From Lichenostomus cassidix (Eukaryota; Chordata; Aves; Passeriformes; Meliphagidae): a DNA stretch of 64,000 nucleotides. Positions 38,701 to 50,700 of the stretch are shown here, one piece after another (the first letter of the stretch is position 1; each line of letters begins with the position of its first letter). Location of the stretch: the NCBI GenBank assembly GCA_008360975.2, contig CM039196.1, positions 9,900,263 through 9,964,262 on the forward strand. Direction: 5' to 3'. The position numbers were made by a program, and so were the translations under genes. The notes below the pieces were generated by a model. It worked only from the letters and a program-made list of their open reading frames with translations. It was not told the origin of the DNA and did not search any database.

Positions 38701-41700
38701 GTACCAGGAGATTGCTGTGCCACCCCCAGTGCCACCACCACCTTCCAATGAGGCCCTGAATGGCACTGTGACCGACCCTGTAGACCAGTGGCAACCCAAC
38801 ACACCCAGATACGGCCACCAGCAGGTAAGTGGATGTGTGTGGGTGGGAGGGTGCTTGTTTTGTGGGTGCAGGACCTCTCAGGAAAGTAAAGAGGAGGGAA
38901 GAGGAAGAAGCGATGAAGAATTTGGCTATGAACAGAGTGGGGAAATGTGGGGAGGTGGGAGTTTTTATTAGAACTAACTGGTTGGAGCAAATGGCAAAAA
39001 ATAATTTGAAAGCCATTGTCATTGTGCTGACAAAATGGTGGTGTGATGAGATTAGTGTTAGTCATCTGTCTTGAGCCTGTGGAAAGCAGACTGGGGGTTT
39101 CCAGCACAAAGCTGCGACTCATAGGCAGGTCTGAAGTAAAGGGAGAACAGTTCTTGGTGTAGCTCATCTGACAGAGACTGGCTTGACTAAAGAGCAGGTC
39201 TTGTTTTCCTTCTGCTGGGCTTTGTTCTGCTCTGTGGATGCATGGGTCTGCAATGCAGTAGTGTACATATTTGTTTTGTATTCTCTGTTTCCAATGCAAA
39301 TCTTGTTTCCACAGCCTCAGTCCCAGTCTCCTATATACAGCTCTAGTGCCAAAAGCTCCAGTGCCTCAGTTCCTAGAGACGGGCTCAGCTCTCCTTCTCC
39401 CCGTGCTAGTGAAGAGGAACACGTCTACAGGTATCTTGTCCCTTTTAAGAGATAAGCCTGGCTCACAACTGGAGCCTGCTGAGGCTCAAGCTGCCTTCTA
39501 TAAGTGGAAACAAACACTGTTCCCTGTGTGTGTTACATTGGTTTGTGTCGGTTTTGATTGCCTTTGTTGTAACGTGCCACTGTAACTTTCATACTCACTT
39601 CAAACGTTGACCTGGCCCTTTGGCTTGTTCAGCAGCAAAAGGTTAAAGATCAGACAGAGCAGGATCTGGATTGTGTTGTGAAGGATATGATCCAGACACA
39701 AGTGACAAATCCATCCCCCTGTTAATAGCACAAAAGTTCTTTAGGAGGTGGATGGCTTTTGGGTTAATTATCTCCAGGAACTCAGTACTTGAGGCCTGGA
39801 GGGATGTGCAGAGACTTGAGTTTTCAGGTAAGTTCAAACTTCTTAGAACTTTCATCTCCGTAGGTGATTAATAGATAACAAGTTTACATTTGCAAAGGCG
39901 GCTGCTCTTATTCTGAGAGGTTGGAGGAATAGTCTGTGCAGTAGGACAGACCTTTCTGCTGACATAGGGATGAGTGATGAAGAGGCTGCCAGAAGTTCAT
40001 CCTGGGCATCTTTACACTTTGGAGGCTGGTGTTCCTTTGGTGTCATGATCTAACCATGCCAGCTCTGTCTGCTGAGCAGGAAGTTGCTTCCAACCAGAAC
40101 TAATTCTGGGTGGAGCTCAGCTCATTCTCTGGGCAGCCTTGCCAGCGATGACCCAATGGAGGCAGTAATTGCAGTTTTTTCAGATGCCTGCATGCAATTA
40201 ATATGAAATGAAGGTAATTACAGCCATAAGTCCTCTTGAATAAGGGTCTGGCATGGCTTGGTTCTGTTGTGAATTGTAGCTGCTGTGTTGGTTTAGGGTG
40301 AAGTATGTTCTCCTCAGATTGCAGTTGTGGATTTTGTTTTTCAATCTGAAGAGAAGGATAACTTCCCTTATGGAATTCATAATTGCCACTGGTGTTACGG
40401 GTGTCAGAGTCCTTAAGCCTGCTAGATACTAACTTTTTGAGCATAACATAGTCCTGTACATGAGGCAGAAGTTCCCATTTTGGATCTGGAAAGTATCTTT
40501 TTGATAAAATACTTTCAGAGCATTAGAATTTATTTCTTCATTTGTAAAATTAGGGAGACAAAAAAATCCCTGCCATTGACAATGGGGGACACTGTTACTA
40601 CGGTATAATTGCTATAAAAATCTGTATTGATATGAAGTTTTGCTTTGAAATAGTTCGCAGTTCTGCATGGTAAATGATATTCACTCATATAAGCTAAACA
40701 GTAATTACAGTCCCTATTTTATAAATGATTGTGTATTTAACACTGTAGAAAATAGTATCAAGTTACTTTCTTAAAAATTGATTAAAGTTCTCCAAATTAA
40801 AGGTCTGAAGACTTGGGGAGACCTTGAGTGTTGCAAGAGGCTATCACATAACTTACTGCTTCTGAGTTTCTGCTGATAGCCTGAGGTTTGTGCTTTGCCT
40901 CTCTCTCCAGTCTGTGCTAGCCCTGCATTCCCTTGCTCAGGGATGAGGATGTGCTGCTTGGTGTGGTGTCAGCAGAAACAAGTCATTTTCCCGTATGTGA
41001 GCTAATGGTTCTGCTGCTGTTCTGTGCATTTTGGATCCACAGACAGTTAACTCTTTCCTACAGGACTGGGTGGCACATAGTCCTAAAATCAGAGGCCCTT
41101 TCTATCAATACTATTTCTGTAATTTACAAAACCAGCAGTGGCTGTGTTTAGTGATGGTACAAAGCACATGTTGTCTTTCCCCCAGAGCTAAAAGCATCAG
41201 CCTGAAAAGAGCACAGTGCATGTGTAAATTTTGGGAACTTAATGTGAGTTTCTCTCCATCCTTCTGCTGTATCTTGACACAGAAGTTTCATATTACCCTT
41301 TTGTCTTCAGCTTCCCAAACAAGCAGAAGTCTGCAGAACCATCTCCCACAATGACCAGCTCCTCTCTGGGCAGCAACCTCTCAGAACTGGACAGACTTCT
41401 TCTGGAACTGAATGCTGTTCAACATACTCCTGCCAGTGGCTTCACAGCAGGTAAGGAGTAGGAGGACGTTTGGTATGAGTGGATAGTTTGATTCTCAGAA
41501 TAGTAGCCTGCTTTTTCTTTCTGATGTCCTTAGTGAGGGAGACCCCTCCAGCCCTTGATGAAAGATTCATTTAGTGTGGGTGGGATCTCTTGAGGTCTGA
41601 GCTGCAGCACCCTGCTCAAAGCAAGGCCAGCTTCAAAACTGTCTCTAGCTAAAGTTTCAGAGTTAGGTTAGGTTGCTCAGGTCCTCGCACTGTTAAGTTT

Positions 41701-44700
41701 TTAATATCCTTGAAGATGGATGTTCCACAAGATTTCTGGACAATTTTTTTCTTCTTGCCTGTGGCTAGTGCATGTATGTGGAATGGGGCTCTGAATGGCT
41801 CTGTTCTGTTTGTTCCCTTTCCTCAGATGAGGCTGGCAGAAGCCCATCACTGCCCAGCGTGGCTGGCCCTCACTATGTTGTCCCAGAGAACAGCAGCTCT
41901 GGGGGAGGGAAGGCTGCACCTCCGACAAAAGAAAAGCCAAAGCGAAATGGTGCACGTGGGATCGAAGATGTGCGTCCCAGTGTGGAGAGCCTGCTGGATG
42001 AGCTGGGGAGCTCCGTGCCAAGTCCAGTGTGAGTAATGTTGTGGTGTTTGCAGACTTGGGTGGGGTGGGGTGGGATGGCCTCTTCTGGGAATGGTGGCTG
42101 TAGTGTAGGGGCAGTTGCTGCAGGAGAGTGACAGATGGAAGATGGGCTTTGTCTAAAGGGTCAGAAGTCAGGTGGGTGCATGAAGAGGCTGGTGCTCTTT
42201 AATCTACTTTTGGATGGAAAAATGCCTAAGTCATGCATGAGAGGTGGACTGTTCAAGCTCAAATTCACAGCAGACCACAGATACCCAATGTCTGACAAAA
42301 TGAATGTTCAGACATTGTCTATTAGCAGATGGGATGTGTGTGCACATGTCAGGCAGGGTCTGTGTGTATTGGGGAAGCTGGACTAGGGTAGGCTGTGCTA
42401 ATGAAACTCCTCGTGCAGTGCTTCCTTGGGGGAGCAGTGGGGCTTCCAGTCTAGGAGTGCTCTCCCAGGCTTAAACACACTCTTTTTTAAATTTTATTTT
42501 TTCCCCCTGGCCAGACCTGCGATCACTGTGAGCCAGGGCGAGGTGAGCAGCCCCCAGCGTGTCACTGCCAGTCAGCAGCAGACTCGGATTTCTGCTTCTT
42601 CAGCTACACGAGAACTGGATGAGCTGATGGCATCTCTCTCTGACTTTAAGGTACCCTGTCATGACAACTTAATGCTTCATCTTGTCCTTACCCACACCAG
42701 TCTCTCTTGCCCATTAGCCACATTTGCTCACCTTGGTTGGTCTCCAGAATGCCTCCTTTACCTCTCACATTTGCTCTGATAAACTTCCCATGGTGTATTT
42801 GAGCTTTCTGAGTGGTTCTGTAGGTGTCCTTGACTGCTGTAAATTCTCATCACTGGCAGGGTTTAGCCAGTTCTGGGATCTGTTTTTCCTTCAGTTCAGC
42901 AGTTTGTTTATTTGCCAAAGATAATGAGCTTTGTTACTGCTCAGTACAGAGTGAATTATTTTGCTGTGCTACAACTTAATGAGAAGGAGTGGGGCATGGG
43001 ACACCTCTCTGCTTACTGACAAAGAGCAGGCCCTTCTGTTCTGTGGGATGACCCTCCTCTCTGGAGTGCATTTTTACCCTGATGTGCTTTCCCTGAGGAG
43101 GATATTCCAGGCATGTGGTGTGAGCACTGAAGCCTTTACATCAGACAGAAGGAGTTTTCAAAGATTTTATCTTAAAACAAAATCTCTTTTTTGCTCCAAA
43201 ATGGGATTAAAGTTTGAGCTTCTTGTGGGGGCAAAGGATGGCAAATACTGTTCATTCTTGGCATACGTGCTTGGATAACTTTTTCTTTATTCATGTGGGT
43301 GGGTATGTTACCATTCCTGCACTAGATAATGAACTGTGGGGCTGTTTTCATGAGACTTCATTTACCCATAGTCATAGCAAAATGAAAAATATTTTTTCAC
43401 TTTCTAGTTTCAGCTCCTTTGCTTATGGTCTTATGGAGCTATTGACTTGGATTTGTTCTGAGGGAGATGGAGAAAGCAAATATATTTGATAATCTCTTTG
43501 TTAGGTTTGCCTTTCTCACATACACATCTGCTTTCTAATTCTAAGTCAGTTCCTAACTCTGTTTTATTCTCATATGGAAGATTCTGCTGGATGCTTGATG
43601 TTTCTTGTCTGTGCCGAGCTCCATCCCCTCCTAGATAGGTGGTACAGCCAGAGCTGAGCTGAGCAATGTTTTGTGAGGAGAGATACAGGACATTCAGTGG
43701 CAGCTTTGCTGTTTTTTCTGTGCCTGGTGGGTCCCATGCATGTCAGTACAATACCCGGAGTTGTGACAAATGTGTGAGTTCAGAACCCACCATTGAGCAC
43801 ACATGTTCTGAGAGGCTTCGCTTGCCTTGTGCTTGCTGGAGTAGAATTCAGTCTGCCATTCCTGGCACACACACTTAATTTGGTGAGACACTGGGAGTTA
43901 CTGTTTTCTCTAGGCTTACTGTAGTGTGTGTTTAGTTAATTGCAAATATTGACACCTTAGTGTTGCCTTTTTTCTCTTTCTGAGGTCCTAGGGTGTAATG
44001 TAGGATAGCCCCAAGCTCTGTTCAGCCTGGTTGAAATACTGCAGTGTTGTGAAGCTGGAGAGAGTTCCCATTTGTGCTGCTGGCGTTCCCTGCCCTGCTT
44101 CTTCATGTGCTGTGGGAGCTAAGCACTGTGGCCTTGTACCCCTGCTGCTTTTATCAGGAAACAAGCTCAGGGTGTGGCCCAGCCTTTGCTTCCAGGTGAA
44201 CTCCTGGCAACTGAGAACGACCTTGCCCTGCACAGGTTTTCCTGACAAGATACAAGGAGGGGACATTTTTAACTGTGGATGTTCCAGTACTTTGCTCTCT
44301 TGAGAAAAGGCTTTAGAATCTCCAGTAAAACCTGTGTGACAGAGATTTGCTGCTGTGACTAATACACTACCTGCCTTCCTGGCTTAGTTTTCAGTTGACC
44401 TCAGAGAGCAGATTAAAGTGCAGCAAGATTTTAAGATTTGGGCTCCATTAAACACAGCATTAGTATTTTTGCGAGGCACTGAGCTCATCTGTGCCTAAAC
44501 ATTCTTCCCGGAGCACAAAGAACGTGGTTTCTGTGATAATTTTCCTTTTGTTAATGATGTCATTGACTGTTTTTAAATTACTTCTCTTTTTTCTTCTCCT
44601 CCAGTTTGCTTAATTTTCCCTTCAGTCCTTTTTGTTTGGTTATACCTCTTCTGTTTGTGCCAGCTGGTGGCTTTAACTTTGTCTGTAAAAATGTATTCTA

Positions 44701-47700
44701 GTCTGTACCAGTGTCAAAATATAAGGGAGAGAAGGGAAGTCCTTGCGAAGGTGGAAGATGAAAGGCTGCTGTTTGAGTACCAGACCTGTGTGTGACTGCA
44801 GGAAATGGAATAAAAATACTAAATATGATGTGTGATTAGTTGGAGTTGGTAGAAGTTGCAGTAGATGAGGATGGAAGGAGTGGAGGGCACTGGTGCTTGA
44901 TTTCCCTTGCACCCAGAGTAGAAGTTGCTGATACATTACCCTTTTATCATATTCTGCTCACTTTAATTTGTTGCCCATTCTTTTTGCTTACAGAATCCAT
45001 TTGATTTTGGTTATCTGGCTCATCGGTCAGCAGGCACTGAGATTACTTAATGCACTTGTTTTTTTACCCTCTGCCATTTCTGCGTAATGTGATGCCTGCT
45101 TACTGCATAGCTGGATGCTTGTAGTTAACTGTTCTGTTACTGTTTAGTGCTTACCCATTGCTCTTATTTTGGAATTAGTATGGGTTCAATATGTTGAAAA
45201 TACTGATGTGTGAGCAAAATGTTACTCTTGCCTTGAAAATTACTGACTTCATTTTAGGAAGTCTGGAAACCAAGTGTGAAGCACAGCATCAAGCCAGGTT
45301 AATTTTACAGCAGTACTCAGCTTAGGCAAAATACAGGGAGTGGGCACTATTAGGAGAGGGCACTATTTCCTCCTTTTAATACACTTGCTAGTCATTTTCT
45401 TCTCTGCTGTGACCGTGGGCCTGGCTGTGCTGCTTGAGGGGAAGAACAATCTTTAATGAACTTTGGTCTTCTATTGCTCTTTCCTTTCTTAGCACAGTCT
45501 CCTTGTAGCACTGCTGGTGTGACTTTGCAAATGTGTGTGTGTGTGCCAGCTCCTGGCCCCTCAGCACGGCAGGAGCTCAGATCAGCTGAAGGTTATGATT
45601 CTTTCATTAACTGACAGGTTTTGTGCATGTTCTGGTTAATTATATCCTTTTATTCATGATAAGTATCTCAGAAAGGTAAGTAGAGACTGAGATAGCATAC
45701 ATGGGGCTTAGGAATTTATGTGCCCCTCCACCTCAGAGCATAAGCATCTGACTTCTTTAGGCTTCTTTGGAAAATATGACTAAGAGCCAGAGCAGGTCTT
45801 GATAGCTCTTGGATTTGGAAATCTTTTGTGGGTACATTTTTAAAACTGGGAAGGCACAGTCTTGGTCATAGGTTGACCTGCTGTGTGAGCTTGTCCAAGT
45901 CGCTGTCCTGATTCTCCCTTTTTAAGAAATAGGAGTAGTATCCCTTTGTGTCCTAGAATTTAGCCAGGAACCACTGGAAGTGGGGAAAGAAGGACCCATG
46001 ATCTTTTGTTTTCAAAAGACCCTGTAAGTCAAGGAAACCCAAAACCTCTGTATTAGTTGCTCTTTTTAGAATGTTTTTCGGATCAAAATTAATACTGATT
46101 TTATTACAATGTCAGTGTGGAGTCTTTGGCCTAAGGGGAAGAGGCTAATCTGCCACCTAAGCAATGCTCACAAGGGCATGGAATGACTGACAGACTTGTA
46201 TAGATTCAGTGTGTGTCACTTCCAAGGTGAGATTAGTGATGTGAATAGAACAAAGCCCATGTCATCTGCTCTTGCTGTGAATGCCCTGAAGCTTTGTTTT
46301 CACTGCATGAACTCAGCCAACTGGAGCATTTTATTAGTGTATCAAGAAGAAAATGTCATGCTTTGTTCTATTCATTGATTGAATTTTTTTTCAGCTTTGG
46401 AAAATAAAATTTAATGTCTGACTGTGAGTAAGTTAATGTGACCTTTATCCACAGTTGAGACATTCCTGGGTTTGGAGCTGGCTTCTCACTGGCTGTGCCA
46501 TGCCCCATCACAGCTGCAGGTGAATGCTGGGCTGTCACTGAGGAGGAGGGTACATTAAGAGGATCCCAATGACTGTAGAACTCATGAAGATCAGTGCAAT
46601 GTCATAGTGGTTCTGCTCTTTGGTGTCTCATTTTCATTCCTTACTCCTGGAAGTAAGGCTTTTGGTCAACATGGCTTTTTGTTTTGGAAGTCATGATTGA
46701 TATAATGCTTAATCCTTTGCTTTTTTTTTCTTCTCCTCCTTATCTCTCTCTTTATCTTTTTCTCTCTTTATTCCTTCTGTCTCTTTTTTTGCAGACTAGT
46801 TCCACTATGTCTCTGATTTCTGAACCCTCCCTAGAACCGGTTCCCAGTTCAGCAAATGCAGACTCCAGCAACACTCCCCACAGTTTAACAGTGCTGCCCC
46901 GTACCAATCACCCTTCTGCAAGTCACAGTGGGGGCTCAGCAGTGCCAACATCTGTCCCTTCAGCAGACTGCTGTGTGGAGGAAGGCAGGGACACTGCAGT
47001 TCTGCCTTTGTCGGGGCATCCTGCTGCCCCTCCACCTGTGCCCTGTTTGGCACAAACTGTCCCTGTGCCCCCACCGCGGAGCTCCTCTGGGTATATTGCT
47101 CGTGGGGAGCAGGTGGCCTCTGCAAGCTTAGCTCAGCTGAGCAGAAAGCCTGACTCTTCCAGAAACACTTCCCAGCCTGTGCCAGCTTCCAGTGTGGAGC
47201 TTCTCTACAGATCTGCTGATGTGGAGGCATGGGGCTTAGGGTATGAGTTGGTGAAAGAGACCGAGAAGAAGGAGCAGAGAACTGACCCCACAATCTCAAG
47301 CGTATCCATTTTAAATGCTCAGGGGAAGGGGCCGGTACCCAAAGAGCTGCATCAGCAGGGAGCACTCAGGGACAGCTCAGCTCTTTCCTCGCAGAGCAGA
47401 AGTGTGGAAACAGCTTTAGACGAGCTGTGGGCCCTGGAGCTGCCTGCACATGTGCCAGAAGTGCATGCAAAGAATGACAATGTTTTGGAGTCTGTTAATG
47501 AACCTTCTGTTGTTGCCCTGGATCGGTGGGATGTCTTCCCAGACACTAAAAACCAGTTGGGCTTTGTAGTGGAGCAAGGACAGGAGCTAAAAGCTGAAGT
47601 GCCACATGAAACCAAGATGCATGACCGTCCTGATCTGGGCAAGAAGAGGCAGGGTAGAGACAGAACTCCTAGGAAGGCAGGTATTGCTAACATGAACAAG

Positions 47701-50700
47701 GCCAGAGGAGACCAGGAAAACAAGCAGCTCAGAAGCTCTGCAGTCACTTCAGAATCTCCTGAAAACTTTGGGAAAGCTGAATGGGATCTGCCATGTGTCT
47801 CCAAACCACCCATTGAGAGGATTTCTGCATCAGGCCAGGCAGGCACTGAGTGAACGCAGGAGTAGGGCGAGTCCTAGCCAGGACTGTTCTGCCAGCACGC
47901 TAACAGTGTGTGCATGTGCAGTGAGTGTGCCTGGGCTCACCCCCACTAACAGCATGAGCTCTGAGTGGTGTCACCGACAGCTGCATGTCACGGGGCTTTG
48001 GAACCCCCGGCTTTATCTTGTGGTCTCTCCTGCATGTTGCTCAGCAGCACAGAATGTGGCAGTTTATAGGGACTTTCTTGTGAAATGGACTTTTATTCCC
48101 TAACTGGGGTAAGGCTCAGTCCACAAAGACCTCCGAAAAGCTGAAAGGGCTGTTTCATGACACTGATTGGGATGGCAGCTCCTCTGCTCTGCTCGCCTTT
48201 TAAAGTTTCCTTACTGGAGCTGTTAATGTTCCTTCCCTTGCTGGAAGTACACTTTGTGCACCAGATATCTCTGACCAAGAGCCTTGTGCCTGTCAAGGGC
48301 AGAGAGAGGCTGCTCTGTGCCCTTGTGATGCTGAGGTTTCTGTAATGCTCAGTGGTGTGCTCATGCTGCACCTCCTATCTTGGCTTCCCTCTGGTTAATC
48401 TTTCCCTTCCTTTTCTAGACAGATATTTTTGGCTGCTGTGATTATCCTTACGGGGTTTTTCCTTGCACTGAGTCACTGTTCTGGGCTGTGCCAAAAGGAA
48501 TTTTGGCATTGTGGAACAAATGCCATCACTCTTCCTCCTCACAATTGTCCCCAATGTCTTTGAGCTTGTGCTGTTGCATCTTGGGGCTTGCTCTGACATT
48601 TGTCTTCTCTGCTGATACTATTGCCTTTGTCATTTAGATTAAATCTTTAATCAAGAGGACAAAAGAGACTGCGAATGTGCATCCAATGTCTCGGGACCTC
48701 TCTCCAAGACGTAAACTAGGTCCTGCCATATTCCACAAGACTGAGTCCCAAGATCGCTTGATTGAAGAGCTGCAGGACAGACTGGGCATCGATAACCAGG
48801 AGCAGGAAGAGTGGCAAAGCCAGGATGCCTGGCTAACAGAGGGGGTCATTGTCACTGCCAGGCCCTGGGGGGTAGAGCACAGTGGTGAACAGCAAGTGGA
48901 GAAGGTAGAAAGCAGGGACACGTGTGCTGGGAAATTCCAGTGTGTCCCTCTGTCCAGATAGCATTGTGTGGAGGTGCAGATTGAGTTTCTGTGCATCCTA
49001 AACAATATTAAATGAACTAACTATTTCTATTCACCCTTGTCTGGCCTGAGAAGGAAAGAGGCACTCCTAGTTCTGGTTGTTTAAGAATTGGAGTGGGATC
49101 TGAGGGAGCTGCTGATGGTATCTGTTCATGCAGTCTGCTGCTATCACATGTCAAATGTCCATGTGGGGATTATTTTTAAAACCACACTGGGAAGCCTGAC
49201 ATAGAGGTGTGCTTTGTTTTGCCCAGTGCTGTACCTGTGAAAAGCTTTCTGGGGATAAAAAAGATGGTGCTCTTCCTTGGGCTACACAGAGCAGCACCTT
49301 TTCTAGTTCCCTTCTCTTTCTTGCTGCTTTTTCCCCTTGGATAAACATACTGGTAGCAGTCAGCCTTCCTGTAAAAGGAAGTGCTTGGATTTGGATTTAT
49401 TCACCTTTCTTCTTCCTCTGTGTCTTTCTAGGTGGCTTTTCCTCCAGAATCCCCACTCCTCCCCAGGAGAATAATCTCTGTTCCAGCCTCTTCCCAGCCC
49501 CAGCCTTCCAAAGAAGATGCAAAGATAGTCCCTGCTAATGCTGCTCCTCCTGTCTCTGGCCCTGCACCTCTTCCTTCACTCCCACCTCAGCCTTCCCATG
49601 TGTCATCTACCCCAGCTCCTAGTCCAGTCTCTTCCTCTTCCTTCAGCTTGGCTCCTCAGCCTCTCTTCCAGTGGGAAACTTCTGGTGATGATTATCATGA
49701 GGTTTCTGTTGTGGGCACCCCTCCTAATGAAGATCCCAAACATTCCTGTTCTCCCCAGACCTGGACCCCTAGCACCAAGACAGTTGTCTCTGTTGGCTGT
49801 CAGACTGAAGATGAAGCTTTCTTGCCAGAAATGCAGGCAGGCTTCCCTCTTCTGGTTTGTGTTTTTAGCACTATTTTCCAATCCAACTACTGCTTGTAAC
49901 TTGACAGCTCAATAGATAGAGCGTTCAGGTAAAGGCTGCTATGAACTGCTGGATGGGAGAGAGGACTCACGGACAATGTCTAATCCCACCGTAGCACTAC
50001 ACAGTACATGTCTGTGCACTGACTTGCTGGGATGTGTGGGTTCTGTCTGTCCTGACAGTCACTGTGCAGCAGGGACTCTCATTTCCCTCTGAGATTAAGA
50101 AGGTAGCTCTGAAACACAGCCTGCAGCTCTCCCTGCCACAATCTCTCTGAAATGAGGGGAGTAAAAGGTGGCAGAACCTCCACACTGGAAGGAGCAGACC
50201 AGCAGTGCTTCCTGTGTTTGCTCTTTTAGACAGGTGTCCACCATGAGAGTGGATTTGGGGGAGGAGATGGAATGGTCAAGACCTGGGTTCTGCATCTCCT
50301 GCCATGGAAGGGCTGTAGCTCCAGGGTGGTGGGGAATCTTAATGTATTTGAGCAGTGCAGTGTTAGCGTACGGGCAGCTCTCAAGCAGTGAGCAAGGAAA
50401 CACCTCTGCATCTTGACCTGTTGTACTTTTCAGGTGACCTCTGCTCCTTCCCTTGTTCCCAGTGCCAGTCTGTTGGCTGCTCCTGCACCCCTGGGCCCCC
50501 CAACACCTGACAAGGCAGGACCCCCTTTCTGTTTCCTCAGCATGGTGTGCTCCTTTGGTTGATCAGTGTGCTGGGATCTGCTCCTGGAGTTCCCATCACC
50601 TTTTATGTGGATAATATCCTGTAGTGCATGGTTTGCTGCTCAGAGAGCTCCTCTCTGAACCCGAGTGATAGCAAATCTCACGGGTGAAGGGTGGGAATTT

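Larger units (their letters stand above)
42651..46794 (+). other. PXN intron after the LD4 exon
   Basis: Four kb without a recognisable gene, apart from a possible MIR-like remnant at about 45,868-45,960. Its last 75 bases are an unusually long pyrimidine tract before the cassette exon. Confidence 0.7.
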
